Assembly (NCBI GenBank): GCA_017997855.1
Contig: JAGOEF010000130.1
Coordinates: forward strand, 1 to 5,481
Direction: 5' to 3'
Source: Bacteroidales bacterium
GTDB lineage: Bacteria > Bacteroidota > Bacteroidia > Bacteroidales > ML635J-15
DNA: 5,481 bases
The notes under the pieces were generated by a model. It was not told the origin of the DNA, ran no database searches, and worked only from the letters and a program-made list of their open reading frames with translations. Positions 1 through 5,481 of this stretch are shown here, piece by piece. The position numbers were made by a program, and so were the translations under genes. The first letter of the stretch is position 1. Each line of letters opens with the position of its first letter.

Positions 1-1195
1 TATTATAATTCCAATAAGTTGGCAAACTCGACCCACTAATTTGTTTAGTATCTGATAATTCAAGTGTCATTTCTCGTATATTTCTGAAATAATTCATATA
101 GTCCTGTCTAGAGCCATATGCATAGTACCAATCAGCTCCATGTGTAACTCCAGTGGTATTTGTTCCACCAATATTGTACATGGTACCTGGACCCTCAAAA
201 TAAGTTGATGGCGCATCGATTTCAACTTCATTTGCATAAACATAAGAAACAAAATACCACCAATTATTGTCAGCATGTGGTCTGTCAGCACTTAACCAAG
301 TATCCCATGGATAATTAACACATTCTGTGCCTCCGTGCGTGTTAACAGCCATAACAAAGTCATGATCAGCGGCATAATCCATCATACATTGAGTTTCTGG
401 TTGAATGCTGTATTCTGGAGTTGACCCATTAGGCATTGGGAAACTTCTATTCAAATCAGCCTCATTTGCATTGTATCTATGACTATCGTGTATAAGAGTT
501 CCACCAGTAGATCCAAAAAACGTACCATCAGGGTTAGCTAATGGGTTAATATAAATTTCCATATTATTAACCATGTTAGCAACAGTTGGGTTCGAACTAT
601 AATTTGATAGCAAATAATCTGCAAATCTTAATAAAAGAACATACCCAGTTATTTCATCTCCATGCATAGTACCACTCCACCAAAACTCAGGTTCGTCTTC
701 GTCAGTCCCAACATTATCAGATATTATCAGGCATAATATAGGCCACCCATTTATTGAATATCCTATTGTATCAATCTTACATAACGCTGGGTAATTGGTT
801 TTAAAATTTTGCAGCATTTGAACATAGACACTATGAGTAGGATATTTATCCCAGTTAGCCATTTGTGCTACTGTAGTAGCCATATTTGCTGATGAAATTT
901 TGGGCGAATTATAATAATCATAATTCGGTAGAAAATCAATGCCATAAGTCAAGAATTTGTTAAATTCCATCTCGTTAGCATAAGCTAAAACCCTACCGTT
1001 TTCAAAACCATCTATAGATATCTGATTAAATAAATTCAACATAATTTCGTGCTCTGGCAAATCAAAAGAAAAAAAGAATCCTTTATCTATAGCCAATTTT
1101 TCATAGGCAAAATCTAGGTTGCTGTTCTGCTGTGCAACAATTGGAACAATGCCCGAAACAAGCAGCAGTGCGAGGATGATAAACAGTTTTTTCAT
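1..1195 (-). CDS. Secreted M14 zinc carboxypeptidase, N-terminal 398 codons (runs off left edge)
   Basis: The reading frame is open from the ATG at 1195 to the window edge, with no stop or frameshift. Residues 1-21 form a signal peptide (MKKLFIILALLLV..., likely cleaved near VAQ), followed by a propeptide-like stretch and an M14 catalytic domain from about residue 112. The M14 residues are all visible: zinc ligands H178 and E181 (TMHGDE) and H287 (NTHGG), substrate-binding R240 and N249/R250 (DLNRSFP), a QDY tyrosine at 366, and the catalytic Glu at 379 (MTLELS). It should therefore be an active extracellular metallocarboxypeptidase. It aligns without large gaps to the protein encoded at 1207-4053; in the core around the zinc site about 60% of residues match by eye. 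The gene follows that one by 11 bp, so co-transcription is likely. No Shine-Dalgarno is visible; the leader is A/T-rich, as is usual in Bacteroidota. The body is strikingly AT-rich compared with its neighbours. Accessory and sorting domains, if any, lie outside the window. Confidence 0.93.
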   Translation of the reverse strand, partial: MKKLFIILALLLVSGIVPIVAQQNSNLDFAYEKLAIDKGFFFSFDLPEHEIMLNLFNQISIDGFENGRVLAYANEMEFNKFLTYGIDFLPNYDYYNSPKISSANMATTVAQMANWDKYPTHSVYVQMLQNFKTNYPALCKIDTIGYSINGWPILCLIISDNVGTDEDEPEFWWSGTMHGDEITGYVLLLRFADYLLSNYSSNPTVANMVNNMEIYINPLANPDGTFFGSTGGTLIHDSHRYNANEADLNRSFPMPNGSTPEYSIQPETQCMMDYAADHDFVMAVNTHGGTECVNYPWDTWLSADRPHADNNWWYFVSYVYANEVEIDAPSTYFEGPGTMYNIGGTNTTGVTHGADWYYAYGSRQDYMNYFRNIREMTLELSDTKQISGSSLPTYWNYN

Positions 1196-1206
1196 GTTCT
1201 AAAAAA

Positions 1207-4053
1207 TTAATATTTAATAATCTTATAATTATACACATTGGTTTCGCTGATGATGCGCAGCACATAGGCAGCATCGGGCAGCGACGACAGGTCGATAAGG
1301 CAATCGGTCTGGTTGGGTTGCATGGTCGTAATTACCTGACCCGACAGCGCGCGCAGTTCGATTTTCTCGTTTCCCGACAGATTGGTAAGATATACCGGAC
1401 CCGGTGTGGGGTTGGGATGTATGAGGAATTTCGACGCGCAATTGCTGATGGCGTTCACATGTACTTCGACAGACTGCGATGCGGAATGCGATCCACAGGC
1501 ATTGGTCACCGTGAGCTGCACCTGATAGGTATCGCTGGTGAGATAGGTATGGGTGGGGTTTTGCAATGTGGAGGTCTGGTCGTCGCCAAAATCCCAAAGC
1601 CATGAAGAAGCGTTTTCGGAGTTATCGGTAAACTGATACACCCCAAAGGTATTGGTGAAGTCAAAATCGGCTACCGGATTGTTCGGAGTAACCACGGCAT
1701 ATACTTCGACGCGGGGGCTGACACACTGCTGCAGCACGAGTTGCCAGTCGTAGAAATAGGGATAGTATTTCAGCTCATCGTCCCACCACTGGGTGTCGTC
1801 ACCCTGGTTGATGCTGATGTAGCTGTCGAGCACAAAGGGGTATCCAAAGCCGTCGAAATAACCCGAGAAACCACGGTATAATCCTGCCGGACCCTGACAC
1901 AGCAGTTGCAGGCCTGTGCCTTCGGGGATATCGAAACCGAGGGGAACCACCTGTTCGCCTGCAGCGATATAGACTGTGGTTGATTGAATTACTTCGCCAT
2001 TTTGTTTCAGGCTGATGGTTCGGTTACCGGCCGAAGTAGCGAGCACCCGCACCGATTGCAGGAGCACGGGCTGATAGCAGTCGAACAACAGAAAATGGTC
2101 GGTATTGTCGGTATTGTAATCGCCATTGTCGTCGCTGTCGGGCATTGGGCCAACACTACCGGTGAGGTTCACATGGTCTTCGGCATAGTAGGTGGTGGTT
2201 TGTGTAAGCTCGGGGGTGGTAAAGCTGTTTCCGGTATGAATGGGAAGGCTGGCCGAGGGACTGTCGAACCACAGAATATCGCCATCGCCCGAAGCCGATA
2301 GGTTGAGCGAAGCTGCGGAACTGCACGAAGATGCCGACTGCACATCGGGGGCATCGTGCAGGTTAATGGTAATAAAGTTTTCCATCATGAGCGAATCGCG
2401 GCCATGCTGGTTTTCGGCAACCAGTGCCACCGAAAAGATGCCTGCATGCGGATACACATGAAGCGGATCGGGCTCATTGGAGGTGGTTCCATCACCAAAA
2501 TACCAGAGGTAGGTGGTGTTTGCCGATGCTTCCGACTGGTTGATGAACTGTACTTCGGCAGAGCATTCGGTTTGGGTAAGGTTGCTGGCAAAGTGTACTT
2601 CGGGGGGATACAGGTCGAGCGAACCCAATTCCACGTCGAGACGCACGAATTCGTTATTGATGGCCAGTGTGTCGATGGTTTTGCTTTTATAGCCCGGGGC
2701 AGAAAACGTTATGCTATAGTTTCCTTCGAGAATGGGTCGGTGATAGTATCCGGTGGGGAGATGCGAAAACACCTCTGAATTGTCGCGGTCGTGGCTGTTG
2801 ACAAACACCATGGCTTCGAGGGGCTGGTGGGTAATGGAATCGGTAACGGTTCCGCCAATCCCGAACAAGACCTGTTGTGTGTAGAGGAGCATGGCATCGC
2901 GGTTGTAGTCCCAAAAACCGGGCAATTCCTCACTATCAGGCCGTTTGGTATTCGACAGTTCGAGGCACATTTCGCGGCAATTTCTGAAGTACATCATATA
3001 GTCCTGCCGGCTGCCATCCACCACATACCAGTCGCCGCCTTCGGTAACACCATCGCTGACAACTCCGGTAAAATAGCCCGAAGGGCCATCTTCCTGAACA
3101 TTATCGGCATAGATATGACCAATGTATTGCCACCAGGCGTCGTCGGCATGGGTATTCTGCTCCGAAGTCCAGAAATCCCAGGGGTAATTCACCACTTCGG
3201 CGCCACCATGGGTATTCACCGACATGGTAAAGGGGTTTGCGAGGCTGTAATCAATCATGGCCAGAATTTCATCCTCGAGTTGTGTCGGGCCGTTGTCGAT
3301 GGTCGGGAAATTGCGGTTCAGATCGATATCGTTGATGTTGGAACGGCGCGAATCGGCAATGGTGCTACCGTCGGGGTGCTGGTAGAACGTGCCGTCGGGG
3401 TTGGCCAGGGGATTGATGTAGATCACTGCATTGTCGAGCAATTGGGTAATTTCGGGAAGGGTGCCATAGTTCGACAGCAGGTAATCGGCAAAACGCAGCT
3501 GCATGATATAGCCTGTGGTTTCGTCGCCATGCATGGTGCCTGTCCAAAAAAACGAAGGCTCCTCTTCGATTACATTCACATTGTCGGAAATAATAAGACA
3601 CAGCAAGGCCATATTATATCCGGCAGAAAAGCCGATGGTGTCGAGTCGGCAGATGGCGGGGTAGTCGTTGGCCCATTTCTGCATCATTTCAACGTAGAGG
3701 CTGTAGGTAGGATAACGGTCCCAGTTCTGCATTTCGCTCAGGCTCGATGCCATGGTGATGGCTTTGGGATTATTGTAGTATTCGTCAACCAGCGAAAAAT
3801 CGATTTTGAGGCTGAGGAAACCGGTAAACTCAGTGGAGTTGGCATAGGCATACACGCGGGAGCCCTGCACTTTGTCGATGGACATCATGCGGGTGAGTTG
3901 CCGCGGCGAAATATCGGCGGGCTTTTCGAAACTGAAATAGACTTCGCCCCTGTTTTCGAGAATTTGCAAAGCTTTCTCGCGTTCGGTCATCGAAACCTGA
4001 GCACACAGGCTTCCTGTAAGAAAAATGAAAAGTAGAAAAGTAAAAATCCGCAT
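1207..4053 (-). CDS. T9SS-secreted multidomain M14 zinc carboxypeptidase
   Basis: 948 residues from the ATG at 4053. Domains in order: signal peptide 1-18; propeptide-like region to about 105; M14 catalytic domain about 108-391; carboxypeptidase regulatory-like beta domain about 398-476; PKD domain about 483-565 (YFGDGT); CHU_C-type Ig-like domain starting about 568; an inserted beta-rich domain about 626-775; the last Ig-like strand (CVSPRVEVYAVV, about 777-788); second PKD domain about 790-868 (WDFGDD); T9SS type A sorting domain about 874-948 (HPNPTPG at its start). Zinc ligands are H175, E178 and H282; R237, N246, R247 and Y352 bind substrate; E365 is the catalytic Glu. The family removes C-terminal residues from peptides; Porphyromonas gingivalis CPG70 is a comparable secreted M14 enzyme. 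Specificity cannot be read here. An in-frame GTG at 4098 would add 15 polar residues before the signal peptide; the ATG is preferred because it begins a clean signal peptide. The gene is probably first in an operon with the paralogue ending at the left edge. Confidence 0.95.
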   Translation of the reverse strand: MRIFTFLLFIFLTGSLCAQVSMTEREKALQILENRGEVYFSFEKPADISPRQLTRMMSIDKVQGSRVYAYANSTEFTGFLSLKIDFSLVDEYYNNPKAITMASSLSEMQNWDRYPTYSLYVEMMQKWANDYPAICRLDTIGFSAGYNMALLCLIISDNVNVIEEEPSFFWTGTMHGDETTGYIMQLRFADYLLSNYGTLPEITQLLDNAVIYINPLANPDGTFYQHPDGSTIADSRRSNINDIDLNRNFPTIDNGPTQLEDEILAMIDYSLANPFTMSVNTHGGAEVVNYPWDFWTSEQNTHADDAWWQYIGHIYADNVQEDGPSGYFTGVVSDGVTEGGDWYVVDGSRQDYMMYFRNCREMCLELSNTKRPDSEELPGFWDYNRDAMLLYTQQVLFGIGGTVTDSITHQPLEAMVFVNSHDRDNSEVFSHLPTGYYHRPILEGNYSITFSAPGYKSKTIDTLAINNEFVRLDVELGSLDLYPPEVHFASNLTQTECSAEVQFINQSEASANTTYLWYFGDGTTSNEPDPLHVYPHAGIFSVALVAENQHGRDSLMMENFITINLHDAPDVQSASSCSSAASLNLSASGDGDILWFDSPSASLPIHTGNSFTTPELTQTTTYYAEDHVNLTGSVGPMPDSDDNGDYNTDNTDHFLLFDCYQPVLLQSVRVLATSAGNRTISLKQNGEVIQSTTVYIAAGEQVVPLGFDIPEGTGLQLLCQGPAGLYRGFSGYFDGFGYPFVLDSYISINQGDDTQWWDDELKYYPYFYDWQLVLQQCVSPRVEVYAVVTPNNPVADFDFTNTFGVYQFTDNSENASSWLWDFGDDQTSTLQNPTHTYLTSDTYQVQLTVTNACGSHSASQSVEVHVNAISNCASKFLIHPNPTPGPVYLTNLSGNEKIELRALSGQVITTMQPNQTDCLIDLSSLPDAAYVLRIISETNVYNYKIIKY

Positions 4054-4255
4054 GATGCCTGTAATTATATTCTTCGAATATATTGATTTTTCAGACACAA
4101 TTTCAGCAGTTGCGGCTATATTATAAAATAATGCTTCAATGGGGCATGAATTATTGAATTATATGGAGAAATTGAATTATTAAAGGAAACAAAAGGACAA
4201 CAAACAAAACGGGTGATTCCCGGAAAATAAAGCAACGGCAGCCCGGAATACCGGA
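4054..4255 (-). promoter_or_regulatory. Leader and presumed promoter region of the M14 carboxypeptidase operon
   Basis: This AT-rich stretch of about 200 bp lies between the M14 start codon and the permease-tail fragment, so it should hold the promoter. I found no convincing Bacteroidota TTTG / TAnnTTTG promoter pair. Two small patterns are visible. One is a 10-bp direct repeat, attgaattat, at 4153-4162 and 4171-4180 (18 bp apart). The other is an inverted repeat with 7-bp arms and a 3-bp spacer at 4066-4082, ending 12 nt before the ATG. Either could be an operator or leader hairpin, but both are A/T-rich and could be chance. Confidence 0.4.
4066..4082. repeat. Short inverted repeat 12 nt upstream of the M14 ATG
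   Basis: The arms TATATTC and GAATATA are perfectly complementary around a TTC spacer. The dyad falls between the alternative GTG (4098) and the preferred ATG (4053), which fits an untranslated leader element better than coding sequence. A role as an operator or translation-modulating hairpin is inference only. Confidence 0.3.
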
Positions 4256-4323
4256 TTAGTGGGTTATGGTGCCGAAATCTTTCGGGTTATGCTTATAGCG
4301 GAAGAAAATGGCGAAAAATACAG
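4251..4323. repeat. 73-bp direct repeat, left copy
   Basis: It matches 4876-4948 at 71 of 73 positions. The similarity begins 5 bp beyond the permease stop codon and ends abruptly after the CAG at 4321-4323. Together the two copies enclose a gene-free stretch of about 550 bp, an arrangement that resembles attL/attR around an insertion at a gene end, or the scar of a deleted duplicate. Confidence 0.9.
4256..4323 (-). pseudogene. Orphan 3' end of a nupG-like permease gene (last 22 codons)
   Basis: Read on the minus strand, this encodes VFFAIFFRYKHNPKDFGTITH and a stop, the same C-terminus as the permease ending at 4881. The rest of the gene is missing: upstream of 4323 the sequence becomes unrelated AT-rich DNA. 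Two bases differ from the intact copy, 4265 against 4890 (ATA/ATT, both Ile) and 4285 against 4910 (AAC/AAT, both Asn), so both changes are silent. It is either the remnant of a deleted tandem paralogue or a duplicated gene end left by an insertion event. It cannot produce a functional protein. Confidence 0.85.
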
Positions 4324-4355
4324 TGAGTTGATATTGCTAACACTGTAAAATTTTT
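4314..4355. terminator. Possible hairpin terminator at the edge of the permease-tail copy
   Basis: TACAGTG (4319-4325) pairs perfectly with CACTGTA (4341-4347) across a 15-nt loop. AAAAA (4314-4318) can add five pairs with TTTTT (4351-4355) by bulging AAA at 4348-4350. On either strand the stem ends in a T run, so it could act as a weak bidirectional terminator. Most of the left arm belongs to the duplicated gene end, so the pairing may be accidental. The stem has few G/C pairs and I place little weight on it. Confidence 0.3.
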
Positions 4356-4483
4356 CACTTCTATATGATCATTGTTTAAAGCACCCGTCAGATTATTAAA
4401 AAAGTGGGTGATTTTATTACTTTTGAGAGAGCGATTGGCTTCGACTAAACGGGATTTATGAAGTCAATATCCCAGCTTTCTCA

Positions 4484-4507
4484 TACTTTTTCCTTGATGA
4501 AAAAGTA
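4484..4507. repeat. Perfect 8-bp hairpin with a competing alternative stem
   Basis: TACTTTTT (4484-4491) pairs with AAAAAGTA (4500-4507) across an 8-nt loop. The loop sequence CTTGAT (4493-4498) can instead pair with ATCAAG (4515-4520), and the two stems exclude each other. I recall sequences of this type as common intergenic repeats in Bacteroidota; that is recollection, not a search result. Function unknown. Confidence 0.5.
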
Positions 4508-4548
4508 CCAAAAAATCAAGACAAAAATAAGCTATCCCCCCGCTCTAC

Positions 4549-4697
4549 CCGTTTAATGAAAAAACTAACAAAGTAGTGTTTTGTCTGCTCAGGCCATTCA
4601 CCTCAGGCCGACAAACCAAAGCGTCGAGAAGCAAACCTTTTTCGGGTCTTCGGGTAGTTTGCTTCTCTCGCCCTTTGTTGTTTTTTCTATTAAACGG
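4549..4697. repeat. Long imperfect inverted repeat enclosing two hairpins (MITE-like or structured RNA element)
   Basis: The left arm 4549-4573 and right arm 4673-4697 pair over 24 bases in blocks of 9, 8 and 7, interrupted only by single-base bulges at 4566 (left) and 4688 (right). Two more pairs can form beyond a mismatch (4546-4547 with 4699-4700). Inside are two further stems. TTTGTC (4580-4585) pairs with GACAAA (4610-4615), with GGCC/GGCC (4592-4595 with 4606-4609) within it. GAGAAGCAAAC (4626-4636) pairs perfectly over 11 bp with GTTTGCTTCTC (4657-4667) around a 20-nt loop. The whole folds as a three-way junction on either strand. No transposase, promoter or known RNA family is recognised, so strand and function are open. 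Confidence 0.75.
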
Positions 4698-4708
4698 TTA
4701 TTCACGCC

Positions 4709-4720
4709 CGGGCCGGCCCG
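4709..4720. repeat. 12-bp perfect GC palindrome
   Basis: cgggccggcccg equals its own reverse complement. It lies 11 bp beyond the right arm of the large inverted repeat and belongs to the same dyad-rich block. It could be a protein-binding site or part of the repeat element; nothing else identifies it. Confidence 0.45.
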
Positions 4721-4771
4721 CATTTTTGTCGTGGCTGCCCGCGTCGCTCTATCTCCAATGACATGTTAACC

Positions 4772-4781
4772 GGTCGCGACC
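4772..4781. repeat. 10-bp perfect palindrome
   Basis: ggtcgcgacc equals its own reverse complement and closely follows gttaac (4765-4770), another palindrome. It marks the right end of the dyad-rich block, about 100 bp downstream of the permease stop codon. Function unknown. Confidence 0.4.
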
Positions 4782-4875
4782 CGTGAGGAAAGCAATACAA
4801 CTGAACACAGGAACTTTTCTCAATTAATAAAATGTCGTAAATGGATTCAGCCAGCGTGTAGATTGCAACAGTAAC

Positions 4876-4948
4876 CCGGATTAGTGGGTAATGGTGCCGA
4901 AATCTTTCGGATTATGCTTATAGCGGAAGAAAATGGCGAAAAATACAG
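4876..4948. repeat. 73-bp direct repeat, right copy (3' end of the intact permease gene)
   Basis: This copy contains the stop codon and last 22 codons of the permease plus 5 bp downstream. It matches 4251-4323 with two mismatches, both silent in the reading frame. Since it is continuous with the intact gene, it is the parental-type copy. Confidence 0.9.
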
Positions 4949-5481
4949 CCACCACCAAAGCATAAGCAGCAAACGACAACCAGATTCCCGGCCAGTCCTT
5001 TACATGAGTCAGCGGATCTTCGAACCATTTTGCGATTACCAGTCCGGCAATGATATTACCCAGCACAGCCCCTACCCCATTGGTCATCAGCATAAATACA
5101 CCCTGTGCAGAAGATTGAATTCCATGACCGGCATTTTTCTCAACAAACAAGGCACCCGAAATATTGAAAAAGTCGAAAGCCAGCCCGTAGATTATGCATG
5201 AACTGATTATTAGGGCAAAGCCGGGCGTGGTGTTTTCGGCAAGACCAAACAGACCGAAGCGCAACACCCAGGCAATCATACTGAATAACATCACCTTTTT
5301 AATGCCAAAGCGTTTCATAAAAAATGGGATGGCGAGAATAAACAGGGTTTCCGAAATCTGGGAAATCGACAGAATGATTGTCGAGAAGTTATTGATGATG
5401 CCCCCTTTGGGGAACACGGTGTCGTCCTGCAAAAAACTGTCGCCATAGGCATTGGTTAATTGCAGGGCAGCGCCAAGCATC
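4881..5481 (-). CDS. nupG: Nucleoside:H+ symporter, NupG/XapB family, C-terminal half (runs off right edge)
   Basis: The frame is open from the window edge to the TAA at 4881-4883, giving about 200 residues. E. coli NupG has 418, so roughly the C-terminal half is present. The sequence closely follows the second half of NupG as I recall it: LGAALQLTNAYGDSFL, then ISQISETLFILAIPFF, YGLAFDFFNISGALFVEK, SSAQGVFMLMTNGVG and a terminal YKH motif. Counting from the Met at 5480, hydrophobic segments near residues 34-54, 62-80, 86-108, 127-150 and 165-185 fit the last helices of a 12-helix MFS transporter in the inner membrane, importing nucleosides with protons. That Met corresponds to an internal residue in NupG, so the true start lies beyond the window. 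The last 22 codons are duplicated at 4256-4323. No functional link to the peptidases is evident. Confidence 0.93.
   Translation of the reverse strand, partial: MLGAALQLTNAYGDSFLQDDTVFPKGGIINNFSTIILSISQISETLFILAIPFFMKRFGIKKVMLFSMIAWVLRFGLFGLAENTTPGFALIISSCIIYGLAFDFFNISGALFVEKNAGHGIQSSAQGVFMLMTNGVGAVLGNIIAGLVIAKWFEDPLTHVKDWPGIWLSFAAYALVVAVFFAIFFRYKHNPKDFGTITH

Larger units (their letters stand above)
4324..4875. other. Gene-free spacer of about 550 bp with clustered dyads
   Basis: I see no credible protein gene here. Short open frames at about 4576-4769 on the plus strand have low-complexity translations with no signal, domain or leader, and they overlap the inverted-repeat structure. The left part (4324-4480) is AT-rich and contains a weak CACCC/GGGTG stem (4382-4386 with 4406-4410). 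The part from about 4480 to 4790 is rich in palindromes and includes a GC-rich block at 4700-4790. From memory, stretches like the one at 4480-4530 recur between genes in Bacteroidota genomes, so a dispersed repeat is plausible, but I could not check this. The right part (4790-4875) is downstream sequence of the permease; I see no clear terminator in it. Confidence 0.6.

Noticed and set aside
1..1195. Pseudogene status for the AT-rich M14 copy
   Set aside because: The frame is intact over all 398 codons and every catalytic residue is kept; it is only cut by the window edge.
2791..4035. Long plus-strand open frame (414 codons)
   Set aside because: It lies wholly antisense to the M14 gene; its translation shows no domain and it arises from the gene's codon bias on the opposite strand.
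3990..4053. Lipoprotein signal in the M14 leader (cysteine at residue 17)
   Set aside because: The residues before the Cys (G-S-L) do not fit a lipobox, and the protein has a T9SS sorting domain, so signal peptidase I cleavage is more likely.
4218..4248. Terminator-like dyad downstream of the permease-tail copy (TTCC..GG with CC..GGAA)
   Set aside because: Only about six pairs form, with an internal mismatch and no adjacent T run.
4576..4769. Two overlapping plus-strand open frames of about 61-62 codons
   Set aside because: They lie over the inverted repeat and palindromes, have no domain or leader, and their sequence is dictated by the dyads; most likely spurious.
4324..4875. Insertion sequence or CRISPR array in the spacer
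   Set aside because: There is no transposase or integrase frame and no regularly spaced repeat; only dyads and one pair of flanking direct repeats are present.
4884..5448. Plus-strand frames opposite the permease
   Set aside because: They are antisense to a clearly recognisable NupG-family coding sequence.

Overview
The window looks like chromosome of a Bacteroidota (Bacteroidetes) species, probably a Bacteroidales-like or Marinilabiliales-like heterotroph. The evidence is a type IX secretion (T9SS) C-terminal sorting domain, a secreted multidomain peptidase with PKD and CHU_C-type Ig-like modules, starts with A/T-rich leaders and no clear Shine-Dalgarno, and a NupG-type nucleoside permease. 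All recognisable genes lie on the minus strand, so the biological order runs from high to low coordinates.

Layout. 4881-5481: C-terminal half of a nucleoside:H+ symporter (nupG-like), cut by the right edge. 4324-4875: about 550 bp without a credible gene, holding several dyad structures; the most striking is a long imperfect inverted repeat (4549-4573 pairing with 4673-4697) that encloses two smaller hairpins. 4251-4323: a second, near-identical copy of the last 22 codons of the nupG-like gene, so the gene-free stretch lies between two 73-bp direct repeats. 4054-4250: leader/promoter region of the peptidase gene. 1207-4053: a complete secreted M14 zinc carboxypeptidase of 948 residues with a T9SS sorting domain. 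1-1195: N-terminal 398 codons of a second M14 carboxypeptidase, 11 bp downstream of the first and cut by the left edge.

The two peptidase genes are tandem paralogues that probably share a transcript and act outside the cell, removing C-terminal amino acids from peptides. The downstream copy is much more AT-rich than its partner and than the permease (about 27-42% GC in sampled 60-base lines, against about 50-63%), although its signal-peptide codons look like the host. This suggests a separate origin and a chimeric 5' end. The permease has no evident functional link to the peptidases. The duplicated permease tail and the structured spacer are the least explained parts of the window.
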